Source: Trachelipus rathkii (lineage: Eukaryota; Arthropoda; Malacostraca; Isopoda; Trachelipodidae). From it: a DNA stretch of 40,971 nucleotides. Where the stretch lies: NCBI GenBank assembly GCA_015478945.1, contig JABUQX010027795.1, positions 1 to 40,971 on the forward strand, read 5' to 3'. Shown piece by piece: positions 13,034-24,020 of the stretch. The notes beneath the pieces are model-generated. The model saw only the letters and a program-made list of their open reading frames with translations, was not told where the DNA came from and ran no database searches. The first letter of the stretch is position 1; each line of letters opens with the position of its first letter. The position numbers and the translations under genes are program-made.

Positions 13034-13628
13034 TGGGGGGAAGTCATGAACAGGCCAAAAATTGCTAAAACATGAACGCTTGATATTAATATGAAGTAAT
13101 TGAGATTTGGCAACTAGTATATGAGTTAATAGTTCCAATCCTTTTAAAATAGAAAATGTTAAATAAAAACATATTTTTCGTCTATAGGATGAAATAGCAA
13201 TAGCTGAGTAGAACATGAATCACTTTTCGACCTCCAAATTCTACACAAGTTTTCATTTTGACTATTTAGGAGAAACTCAGTACAGACCGAACTATGGGTA
13301 AACCGAGTGAACGGTTGGGTTTGTATGGCAATGGGAGCATGTTCAATACCTTCCCCAAGTTTGGAGGGGGGTGTTCACCGTTTAGCACTTAGCAAGGTTA
13401 AAATAACTGAAGGGTTTTTGTTCATATTATACCAAAAGGTTTTTCACTACTTACCCAAAACGTGTTCACGTCCTACCTGTTCACATCTACCCTCACTCGT
13501 TGGACGTAGGCTAGGGTTCTCCGATCCACGGTGACAGCATGAACGATTCGGCAGGACCCTCTACAACATAGAGTAGACACAAGTCAACTTGTTAGTCGAA
13601 AATAAAAAATTTGATATTTTACTAGAAA
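13034..13628. other. unique intergenic DNA
   Basis: Moderate-GC unique sequence. A 75-codon frame at 13307-13534 has no recognisable features. No RNA gene is recognised. Confidence 0.45.
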
Positions 13629-13908
13629 AAGGGGGTAGGGGAATGTCGATTACTACTCATTACTAGAAGATGACTAATCACTTAAAAAACCACCACCAAT
13701 CGACTCCATACCTTATACATTAGGGGTAGCACCAATATTGTGCATTCTCAATGAACATGAGCTAGGTAGAGTGCTGATAAGGGGGGCGGAGGTGGGTACT
13801 ATCTTTAGTAGGAGCATCTAGACCTTATAAACACACCATCGAATCCCAATGACTTATAAATAGGGGTGGCAACCATTAGGTGTTATTCTATGTGTAGGTC
13901 TATGCTTC
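13629..13908. repeat. diverged tandem duplication, unit about 140 bp
   Basis: TAGGGGTAGC at 13721 recurs as TAGGGGTGGC at 13861, exactly 140 bases later. The preceding ATCGACTCC / ATCGAATCC and CTTATA elements, and the G-rich plus TACTA segments before them, align at about the same offset. The units are clearly diverged; the outer edges are approximate. Confidence 0.4.
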
Positions 13909-14789
13909 GTGAAGGGAAGAAGCAGCGGGTGGTCGGCTTTCTAGCCGTACATTCAAAAAAAAAGATTAGTGTATTCATTATTATTTAATGTAGTTTATTA
14001 GGCCTATATTAACATTGAGTTGTACAATTTGAAAGGTCAAGCCTTTCTTTGGTTTGGTTAAATAGGTGTTATTGCTGTACCCAACATGGTTCATCTTTTG
14101 GCCCTTTTGGGTGTAAACGTGAGATTGGTTTTTCCCATAAAGTTTGTAAAAACAAAATTAATAAAAGATAATAACAGGAATATTTTGCACAAACTATAAT
14201 GTTTTTTTAATATTTCGAGATTTTTCCAAGAAAAATTTAATGTCTAGTCAAAGAAGAGAGTTTTATGAATGTTCGACGACTTCCAAGGAGGATATATATA
14301 AAATATATATTATATATATATGAACTTGGGGTGCGTAAGGCCAGTATACAAGCCCCAACTTCTTACTAAATGCAGGTTCCAGAGCATATATTCTGCCCCA
14401 AATATAATAGATCAATCACTTAAGGACAAACCTCACTATTCTGTAACACTTTCCAATTCTGGATTTTTTACTTTCTAGATGTAAATACTGTCTAATGATA
14501 AATAAAACCTTACAATAGAATTAATAAGTGTTTGTTGTTAAACTGTAAAATTTGTTCTTTATTGTCTGACTTCTATATTCGATCGTAGACCATGTTAAGA
14601 ATATTTTATTTTATCTAAAAGAAATATTTCCTATTGCCAGAGGTAATTAATTTTACTTTTTTATATATATTTTTATGCGATAAACTTTATTACCAGATTA
14701 AAATATAGATGAGTTTAAAAGACGTAAAAAAAATGAAAAATACCAAGATCCCAACCCCCTTCTCTCATCCTCCTTAGAAGTACTAACAC
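13909..14789. other. AT-rich intergenic DNA
   Basis: No gene is seen. A short TA run lies at 14291-14321. Confidence 0.5.
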
Positions 14790-15960
14790 AATCACACCAA
14801 ACCTAAATTCACAAGCAAAGACTGGATGAATTATCCAAAATTCATTCAAACACCTGGGGAAATGAATGTCATTGATCCCTTAGCAATACTTAAAAAATCA
14901 TCGGTCTCACATTCAACACACACGCCACCTTTTCAAAACACATTTAATATCCATTCTATGGCCCCTCCTCTTCAACATATTCACCGACCTACTTGTTTGA
15001 CCTTATATTATTGTCTCTACAATATCCAAGTACTCAAAGTCGTTAATTTTTAAATAAATCTTCCCTTTGATACTCTCACTCAGAACAGATGCATTTAGAC
15101 AAAAAAGACTCTAATACGACTCTGCTAACTGATTTAACACAATATTCACAGGTTATTAACCAAATCCTCCTTACATCGCACTTGCTAGAGCAAGATCAGC
15201 AAGCATTTGACACAGTCCATGTCACATTTTAATAGACCAAAAGTATTGAATAGAATTAGTTATCAACAAGAAAATAATAGACAAATGTAATATTGGTTGA
15301 AATCTAGAGTCGTACAAGAATGCCACTCCTCCCCTATATTAAAATTATTACCTATGCATATTGAGTAACCGCGTGCCTCCTATCACAACACTATTTGTTC
15401 TTTATAATTTGCACAAGTATTAGTTTATGCAGATACCCTAGACAATAACAGTTCAAAATTCTTCTATTAAATACAGCAAAGCAGACACCTACAAACCATA
15501 CATAAAGCCCAACTTGAACAAATGGCATTGTTCGAGAGAAAGACTTTTTCAACGATAAAATCCTCTATACAATTACTTACCCCTGATGGAAGAGATCAAA
15601 TTCCCCCAGCAGTTTTTCTATAAAACCATTAGCCTCCCTTCTCAATAACCACTACTAATCCTAAGTTGCTTTCGATACAATATGACATTTTACCCCCCCC
15701 CCATTAACAATAATTACTCTAGAGGCAAGCACAAATTAATGCCAATGGAAACATTACTGGAAAACAAATTGTGCTGGCATATATAGGCCCCATAATAGTT
15801 TCATACTGTGAGGCTCAGCGAAATTTCAAAAAACAAATCTCAGGAATAAGTTAGGGCTTCTTCCTCCCAATCTGTCCATACTCACCGAACCAAAGGTTGC
15901 TCTAGTGATATTGGACGAATGCCATGCTTGGGAGATGATATAGACTTGTTAATTTTGCGC
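14790..15960 (+). mobile_element. decayed LINE reverse transcriptase (linker, fingers, palm, thumb)
   Basis: The + strand frames give, in order: YPKFIQTPGEMNVIDPLAI with a following SSVSHS (EN-RT linker pattern, 14829-14920); KKDSNTTLLTDLTQYSQVIN and QDQQAFDTVH (RT fingers and the first catalytic-Asp motif, 15104-15220); NRVPP..LFVLYN (about 15370-15410); a YADTLDNNS segment in place of YADD (about 15425-15450); ALFERKTFSTIKSS (about 15523-15560); and a thumb-like NKLGLLPPNLSIL..EPKVALVILDECHAW ending at about 15930. Element order is right for a Jockey/I-type RT, but stops and frameshifts are frequent and the second Asp of the YxDD motif is lost. It may be the same family as LINE B, because this copy ends where copy 1 of B begins, but that was not shown. 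Confidence 0.6.
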
Positions 15961-16216
15961 TTAAATCTCAACATTTCCCCCTTTTAATAACACTAAACAA
16001 ACAACCCTACACCCAAGGACTGAAAAAAATATATACCAGCTTATACAGTAAATTTAGCATATAAAACCAATTAACAGAGAATGATCTTGATACCAATAAC
16101 CTACTCAAGAGCATACTTTACCCGAAATAGCTTTTGAACAAACTTTGTACCTTAAACCAGAGGAATGTTGTCCCGTTTCTGCTCTGGGCACCTCCTTCAG
16201 GATATAAATTAAATAA

Positions 16217-16460
16217 GGCATATTTGTGATACTGTACTGTGACATTTTTCTCCGAAAATTTTCAAGTTCAAAAAATATTCTAGTTAGAAAGTTAAGTTAA
16301 GTTTTGTTTTTTAGAAAAAATATTTAGTGAAAGCTCTGGATAATCAGAGCTTGAACACTAAAGAATTTTTCTTAAATCTAAATTTTTCTGAAATTAGAAA
16401 TTTTTTTGATTAGAAAATTTTTCAGAAAAAAAGTCACAGTACAGTATCTACAAATATGCC
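16217..16460. mobile_element. 244-bp full-length palindromic (foldback) MITE-like element
   Basis: The left arm starts GGCATATTTGTGATACTGTA and the right arm ends as its near-exact reverse complement (AGTATCTACAAATATGCC at 16443-16460). Complementarity continues through the A/T-rich middle (for example TTTAGTG against CACTAAA) to a central hairpin, AAGCTCT (16331-16337), loop of eight, AGAGCTT (16346-16352). The whole element therefore folds on itself. Flanks AAATTAAATAA (16206-16216) and AAAATTAATAA (16461-16471) resemble each other and may include a degraded target-site duplication. There is no coding capacity. It resembles a non-autonomous DNA transposon; the superfamily cannot be set from the ends. 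Confidence 0.75.
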
Positions 16461-16694
16461 AAAATTAATAATGCACCCTCCCTTCCAGTGTCAAAGATAT
16501 CTTTCCCTGACAAATATGAACAGAACATCTTCTTACATGATTGGAATTGACAGCATCAGATGACTTGATACACTCATTCTAATGGAATTTCTTGCTTGCC
16601 TTGCTGTGTGCAACAATTCATTGTATATCTGCCTTCTCATAGGAAGGGAGTTGGGAAGGGTGTACATTTAATATACGATATATATAGCTAATAC
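16461..16694. other. unique spacer
   Basis: Mixed-composition DNA between the palindrome and the SINE. No frame of note. Confidence 0.5.
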
Positions 16695-17142
16695 TACTAT
16701 TATTGGGTTAGGTGGTGGCGTTTGCACGCTTGGTCGTGAGTTCAAGTCCTCGTCAAACGGGATTTGTTCTTTCGACTAGTCACCAGGACGGACACGAAAA
16801 ATTGCCGTTTGTAGGAGATTTTCTGTAATTCATTACAGTTTAAGGCATAGTGTATTAATACTAATCTCAATACCCTCACTTCACTCATCCATAGCCAACA
16901 CTACAACCTTTAATATACACATACAGACACCTACATTAGTTTGCCTACGCACGAGGTCCTGTTGAGTCCTGGAGCTAGCCAGTGCCACGATGGCTGGATT
17001 ATCTTGAATTGTTCCAGACTGAGGCTGGTGGTTATATCACTTGATAACTGTGCACTTTCACTTTGTATGGGCCAACTGTCGGGAAAAACATAATAGTAAC
17101 CTTTCCCCTTTACTAACTAAATACCTAACTAACTAACTACAC
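16695..17142 (+). mobile_element. tRNA-derived SINE
   Basis: A tRNA-like head begins near GGGTTAGGTGGTGGCG (16705). GAGTTCAAGTCC at 16738-16749 is close to the pol III B-box consensus GGTTCGANTCC, with an A-box-like TTAGGTGGTGGC about 30 bases upstream. An unrelated body of about 300 bases follows, and the 3' end is a short CTAA/TAAC tandem repeat (17118-17140) leading into (TA)n. Simple-repeat tails of this kind are usual for SINEs. Body family is not identified. Confidence 0.6.
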
Positions 17143-17765
17143 TATATATATATATATATTATTATAATATATATTATAATATATATATATATTTATATAT
17201 ATATATATATATATTATATTTACGTATTTATATATTATATATTACCGTTATATTTTAATATATATTATATTATATATTATTATATTTATATATATATATA
17301 TATAGTATCTATATAATATATATATATATATAATATATTATATAATATTATATATATATTACTATATTATATTATATATATATATATATAATATATTACT
17401 ATATATTATATTATATATAATTACTATATATATATATATATATAGTATAAATAGTATATATATATACCTTGATATATATAATATATATATATATATATAA
17501 TATATTATATAATATATTATATTATATATATATATATATTTATAATATATATAATAAAATATCTATATAATACTATATCAAAAACTTTCTTAAACATAAT
17601 AATTCTGCTTCTAACTAATTTTTCAAGGTTAAATTTTGAAATTGCTCCTTTTCCCCCATTATTCAGTATTTATATATATATATATTATATATCTATATAT
17701 ATTTAATATATATATATAATATATATATATATATTATTTATATATATTATAATAATATATATCAT
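17143..17765. repeat. (TA)n arrays with one 90-bp unique break
   Basis: TA-rich to about 17575, a unique insert at 17576-17665, then TA-rich again to 17765. Confidence 0.8.
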
Positions 17766-18788
17766 TTCAGTTATATGTTCAAATTCTGACATTACCGCAT
17801 TCCATAGAAAGCAGTTGCATTACCATTGATCAAAACTGACTAATAAAGTAGATATTTTCCACAAATGAATCATCTCCTAACTGATTCAAGATTTTGTATG
17901 GCTTTCTGATACTTGTTTTATGATGTGTTGGGGGGATACCATAAACGCAACCAGTCTTTGGAGGTTTGACTTCTGGTTTATTTTTTGAGCAAACATGTTT
18001 AAACAAAATTTATGTGTTAGAATGGTGGTGTATTGCTTATATGGGATTTTGGCTTTCCTTTCACATTGGTATATGCATTTAAACCATTCTCATTGTCAGA
18101 GCCCCCGGCAAGCCCGTCAGTTTGTATCTTCCATGTTACATCACTTAGACTCTGATTAAGGTATTCAAAATTTTGATTGATCAGTACTAGTTGTCATGAG
18201 ACATATGATAATATGACATTGGCTTCATAGAATTTTTCTATTCTAAATATTTTGATTTTTAGTTGTCTGTGAAATTAGAAGCATCAGCTTACAGTGTTGT
18301 TTTCATGCTCCTACTTCTCTTTTTCAAGCTCAAATCTTTTTCTGTATTCGTCTTGAGTGTTTATAACCATGTGAGACTTAAGTTTTTCAGTTGACTGTCT
18401 TCTACTCGATTGTAATATTTATTAAAAATTTTTCACTTCACTTATGGATATATGAAAATCAAACTTTAAATCCTTTTGGATCTCTTTATTGTAATTCTCT
18501 TAGCATACTTTCAGTACTTTTACTTTTAAAGAAATATCATCCGCTGTAACCTCAGAAGGCAAGCTAGTACTAGCCCTTATCAAATCTTCATCTCTACTTT
18601 GACTTGCCTTATCTATCTAGGCCTATATCTACTAATTCTATCTCCACATCCTGATTGTGACAATGCTTTCCTGCTCCTTTCAGGCATCAAAGGTGCTGTT
18701 TGAACTTCTGCAACCTCAACATTTGAAACACTTCAGGCAAATCTGTAGTATTATTTTAATTCAAAATTCCTCCGTTACAATCTGCACT
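17766..18788. other. intergenic DNA, possibly the decayed 3' part of the transposase unit
   Basis: No convincing frame occurs on either strand. The right-hand part (about 18540-18788) lies directly downstream of the minus-strand DDE relic, so it may be its lost C-terminus, but the reading there is full of stops. Confidence 0.4.
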
Positions 18789-19140
18789 TTACATAACATT
18801 TGTAAATACTGCTTTCCGAATAGAATTATTTGCAATGGTTGTCTCATAGAGGGATTTTAACAAACCAAAGCAGAAAACATCTAAATGTTGCAACAAATCT
18901 GTGCAATGAAGTGATAGTTTCAATAAGGTGATTTTCTCCATAGTCGGATCAATGGGTGGAATAGTTGTAGAATAGCTCATATTCCCATCCATGATGATTA
19001 ATTGACGCCTATTATTCTTTGTAATTTTTACAAATTTCTCAAAAAAACGGCTCAAACATCTTCGCGCTGTCATCCAACCTGAATCTGAAACAGCATACAT
19101 AGTTCTTTCTTTTAGAACATAGTGTGTAAGGCAATATGGT
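18789..19140 (-). pseudogene. pogo/Tigger-like DDE transposase fragment
   Basis: The 103-codon minus-strand frame (18789-19100) contains YAVSDSGWMT (residues 2-11), LIIMDGNMSY (34-43), KITLL (56-60) and LLQHLDVFCFGLLKSLY (69-85). These match the DDE_1 endonuclease domain of Tc1/mariner-pogo relatives: SxSGWMT, then LxxDGHxSH carrying the second catalytic Asp (here D38), then LQPLDVxxFGPLK with the third acidic residue (here D74, 35 residues later). The usual HSSH after DG is altered to NMSY and the PPHT stretch to LHCT, so this copy is degenerate. Stop-free sequence upstream (PYCLTHYVLKERT, to about 19140) extends the domain. The first catalytic Asp lies in the missing N-terminal part. Confidence 0.7.
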
Positions 19141-20049
19141 AAAAAGAGGAACTACATTAATCTATTATTATTGTTTTTATCTTATTAGACCCTATAAACT
19201 TTTCCCATCTTGCAATAGAGACAATTATGCAAGAATCAATTAATATTTTTCTTTTTGTAATTTAAAACAAATTAATAACAGAATTCCTGTTCCTATAATG
19301 TTAACCAATAGTAAATTTACCCCTTTAATTGTATGTGCCTTGAGGGAACTTGTCTAGATCAAGATCCTTATAACACACCTTGTCCTTTCCTTTTAATTTC
19401 CAAATTGTTCTGACACATATAATATATCTTCTCACAATAGATTTATAACATTCCATGATAATTAATCAAGAGAGTCCAGAGGTAAACCTCCCTTTCCTTT
19501 CCTAGTATACCTTGCATTGAAAACCCTTTTTAACCTTAGATTGTTAATGTTATGGGTTGGCCTCACATGAACCTTCCTAACCATTTCCCCATAAGTTGGG
19601 GGGGGGGGGGGGTATAAAAGTCCACAGTTATCCTTTTGGAGAAATAGAGAGTTTCTTGAATGTTCCCGGATTTTCCTTCAAATGTAGAATTTTTTTGAAA
19701 TAATTTTTCTCCACCAAACTCTCTTGTAAAAAGTTGGCCCTAGTCCCCATCCTTTTTCCCAAGTTCTTTTATATAATTTTGTGTTGTGCGATAATTTACC
19801 ACAGCTGTAGTCAGCTGAGCTTAGAACAGTCCTTTCTTCCACCTGCTTTCTACCCAAGGGAAAATAACTTCTTTAGTTGTTTTTCCCCCTCCTTTTTTTT
19901 TAAGAACTAGCACCTTCAATAAGTAAATTTTTTTTGTAAGTTTTTCCTTTATTTGAGCACCATTTTATCAATTTAACATTTTAAGGATTTGAGAATTATG
20001 TAGGAGAATGCTTTATTGTTTTTTTTTTAATTTTTCAATATTCGCAAAT
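19141..20049. other. intergenic DNA with a G15 run
   Basis: AT-rich unique DNA. G15 at 19598-19612 is followed directly by TATAAAAG. No gene is seen. Confidence 0.5.
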
Positions 20050-22439
20050 ACAAAAATCAAAGAAAATAAGAAAACCCAAAGAATAATAAAAGGCAATATG
20101 AAAAGCTACGGTGAGATTTTTCGAAAGAATGTTACCAGTCACTGGAGACAAATTTAGACAAATGTTGTTGAGATGAGAAACTAACTGAGCTTTTTGAGTC
20201 CACTGAAAAACAAACTCAATGTCTTTCCAAGCCTCTAATTTTGAGATTTTTTCAAGAAAAGATTACAGTTAAGTTGCTCATGTGCCACCCCTCCCCTTTA
20301 TGAAGTTAATTTTCTTTGAGTAGGAAAACACTTTCTTTTCCAAAATGAAAAAAAAAAGAGCATGAAGGCTGGTAGTCATTGGCATTATCATTAAATATTC
20401 GGACACTACGTAAATGGACTGATTATATGTCTTTGGCGCGGTCAAGTTCGGCAATGAATATGGTGCGTTTAAAAACTATAGACTATGGGCTCAAGAAATG
20501 GGAAGAGGAAAGTAATAGGCAGGAAATAGAGTGAAACCAGAACCCTAGAAGAAAACAAAAAACTGTAATAAGAAAAGAATATTAATAAGATGGAAATAAA
20601 ATGGAAGGTTTTGGGAAGAGTGTTACTCATAGCAAACTCGATAATTAGTCTATATTAAATGAGTAGGATCCTCAAAGAGAACACCTTAGACATGGTTACT
20701 GAGGTGGTACAGACGCCCAATAGGGTTGTAATAAGAACGAATGAAAAAAATAAGAGACTTTGAGAAGTCACATATGCCTATCAGTCACTATCCCATCATA
20801 GCATCCGAATGAGATATCAAAACTCAGAGAGTGGGCTTCACGCTGCAGGCGAGAAAAAAGATTAGAAAAAAATGTCCAGACTAGGCCCTAAATGGAGAGG
20901 AAATAGTGTCTATTCCAAGGCCGAGGGTAAGCCAAGCTTCAAAAGCCAATTAGTTTTTCAGAATAACACCAGGGTTTGGGGATATCATTAAGACCAACAG
21001 GCGAGCGCTTAAGGGTGTAACAAGTTCAAAGAGGAGAACAGCAGAAACTCTCACACAAAATATTCAATTCACAAATACAATATTCGTCAAAGGCCTAAAA
21101 ATGTTTGTTGTTAGGATGGAGGTATATTCAAGAAGGAAAGAGCGCCACCATCAGTAGGCTCACGCCGTCAAAATGTGAATTAAAAAGACAGAATTATAGT
21201 GAGCACGAAAAACGGCATATAGGGTCCTTCAGTTTATCAGAAGAAATAATACAGCTGCCATCCTAGAGGTTAGACATCACACAGAAAAACTGAGGGAAGC
21301 GAAAAAGAATAGAAATAGCCAACATTGTGAAAATTGCACACTTTTTTTTGGCACACTCATATAGTATCAGAAGGGAAATTGTGGGCAAACAGTACATTAT
21401 TCAATCTATATATGCTTCTTATTGGGTAGTTCTCCTTCACAGGAATAAGAGCACCATTATATAATAGTTGGTAGGCACATTTCGCACACTTATACACTGA
21501 CAATTCCACGATTAACACGAGGGCCAATTGCACGTTTTTAATATCCGATAGTTTTAAGGCCGGACGATGCAAAAATGCTACACTTCTTGTTGGCATATTA
21601 TCTGGACAAAACGCAGTATAGAAGCAGAATTCGACAAAATGTGCCAGAGCGAGTTTGAGAGTTTTAAGTAGAAGGTGTGAGAAGAAAGCAAATACGAAAA
21701 CGTATCGCCACCTCCCAACCACACGAAAACGAAGGAATTACCTTCCATGGTTCATTACTCACTTCTTCTTTATCTACAGAAAAAGACATCCCATTCTAGC
21801 CTGATAAGCAAAACCGACGTCTAATGTTAACATCACATTTCTACATAGGACAAACTCTATATACGACACGTACAACTAAATATGTTGACTGCGATGAATT
21901 CACATTTGACTTAATCAAATGCAAGTGCTGAAAAAATGTTTTCTACAATTATTAAAAGTTTGATGGAGACCGTAATTTAGTATATAATAGAAGATCAAGA
22001 GTCACACACAAGCACAAAGATGATGCAGAAGACCCATGAGGTGGAAAGAGTTTTAATCAGTATGGCAGGGAGAAGGGATTAGAAGGGAAGTAAATTTAGT
22101 CTTTTCTCTAGTGATTATCGCTTTCATCCACTCAAAGACGATCAGACCAACGCAATACGATAAGAAGCTTTCACAAACAGCTTAATTTATATTACAACTT
22201 ACTATCCCCTATTAAAATATTAATAGTATAATATATTAGTATCATAATAATATAATATAATAATATAATTCCTTACATTATTAATTATTAATATATTATA
22301 TATATATATATATATTATATAAATTATATCAATGTACTACTAATTTATGGAAAGATTTGGAGCACTCATCGACATCTACAGTATGTTACACTTAGTACTT
22401 CTCGCAATATGTTTTCGTTATTATATTTCTAGCCATATT
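20050..22439. other. unassigned moderate-GC block, purine-rich
   Basis: Between about 20050 and 22180 the + strand is A/G-rich with higher GC than its neighbours, recalling the block at 9310-12040. The longest frame is 121 codons on the minus strand (21357-21722), with no domain I can name. It may be an old element interior, but no RT, integrase or terminal repeat was found. TA-rich sequence follows at 22215-22325. Confidence 0.35.
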
Positions 22440-23701
22440 TCTCTTAAGTCGCAACGTATTGTGATTGACATCAGAGCGCTTAAAACCCCCTTAACATCTG
22501 ACTAAAAAACTGCCAAATGCAGTATCCTCACTAGTCTAGTTAATCAACAAATTTTCATGCTACTCGGAACTTTACTCCAAATGGCGTGCCGGTTAAGAAA
22601 CCTCAACATAATTACTTATTATATGTTTGGACCTCCACTCATAAAAGCTGATGAGGGGTAAAACTGGCAAAATCAATCGGGCTGACAGGAGAGTAAACCC
22701 CAACAAATGGGCCCGCCCCTTCTACTGGAAAGTTGTTTTCCAGGCGCTACCTCCCGGCATACGCCCATTATCCGCGTAAACGAAGGCAGCCCTGCCCCAC
22801 AAAGCTGATTACTATCCTGCTCCTCGGACCCACATAGGCGTAACATTCGAGATCTGCTCGTCAAAGGAAGCTGGTCTATTGGTGACCCCCGAGAAGTGAT
22901 TCGGTTCTGAGTAGACAGGTATAAAAAACCTAAGAACAACATTAAGCCGAACATCGGTGAGTATATGGTCTTCCTTCCACCAGAAATCAGGAAAGGCCGC
23001 TTTTTACATGAAATAGAGGTGATATTATAATCTTGTGAGCCCAACGCCCTCCGTATTGGCCCACACCATAATCACTTAATACAACTAAATATCACTAAAT
23101 ATGTCACTAGACCTTCCTCTTCATCCATTTGCACAAATTTTTGCCGTCCGCCACATACCCTACCGCAATCTGTTTCATCATATCTTCATTGAAAGTTGTC
23201 CATCTGACCCGCTATTCCCGCTAAACAAGTTTATTTTTTTCCTACCTTTATTTTAAGCGGGAGTCCCATAACACCTTTCTAAAAGATTATCCACCATATC
23301 TTTTTATTTGAAATCTTTCCGCCACTTGAGCAGTAAAAAACAACTAATTTTCCCTTGTAAATTCTTCCAGAAAGTGGAAAAATATTCTTTAAATATAGTA
23401 AAATTATTGATGTTTTTGTTTATGGTATAAGGTAACGGATCTTAAGACTATTAAAAATGCAAGGATAAATTTTTTATTTTAGTTTTTTTTAATTTTATTT
23501 TGATTTTGAGTTTGATAAAAATAATTTCAATTAATTCACCAATCACTCTTTCGGGTAAAACATTTGAAACATAATAAATATGTAACAAAGGGCCTATTCC
23601 ACATGTATGGGCGATTTTTTAGCCCCCAGTGGGGGTGGCCCACTTTCAAATTGTGGGAGCCGTGGTTGGAGGTTCCCCCTGAACAGTAAGAAAAAAAAAA
23701 A
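22440..23701 (+). mobile_element. LINE family B copy 2: RNase H tail, C-terminus, 3' UTR, A-tract
   Basis: This aligns base-by-base with copy 1 from about 22640 on. TACCTCCC at 22749 pairs with 5490, CTGATTACTATCCTGCT at 22804 pairs with 5529, CGTATTGGCCCACACC at 23052 pairs with 5694, and the CATACCCT..CAATCTGTT segment at 23153 pairs with 5771. The 3' UTR also aligns (TGGCCCAC..GTGG..GAGCCGTGG against TGGCCAC..GTGAGCCATGG). The 5' part to about 22440 is weaker (an RNase H-like ATTGACATCAGAGCGCT near 22464). It ends in A11 (23691-23701) followed by TA-rich DNA. It carries many indels and is inactive. Confidence 0.7.
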
Positions 23702-24020
23702 TATATTATATATATATAATATAATATATAATTAATATATAATATATTATATTATATAATAATAATATTTATAATAATATAATTAAATTAAATAAATATA
23801 TATATATTATATATATATAATATATATACTAAGATATTTATAATTTTTATGATATATATATATATATAATAAAATATATATTATATATATATAATATTAT
23901 TATATATATAATATATAATAATAAATATATTATTATATATATATATATATAATTATATATATATAAATATATATAATATAAAATAAATATTAATCCATAT
24001 AGTAATATATATTATATAAT
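23702..24020. repeat. TA-rich array after LINE B copy 2
   Basis: Imperfect TA/TAA repeat, continuous with the A11 tail. Confidence 0.8.

Noticed and set aside
19598..19620. G15 followed by TATAAAAG as a promoter
   Set aside because: No gene or transcript start signal follows; an isolated TATA match in AT-rich DNA has little weight.
22673..23044. 123-codon minus-strand frame
   Set aside because: It is the antisense shadow of LINE B copy 2, which aligns with copy 1 on the plus strand.
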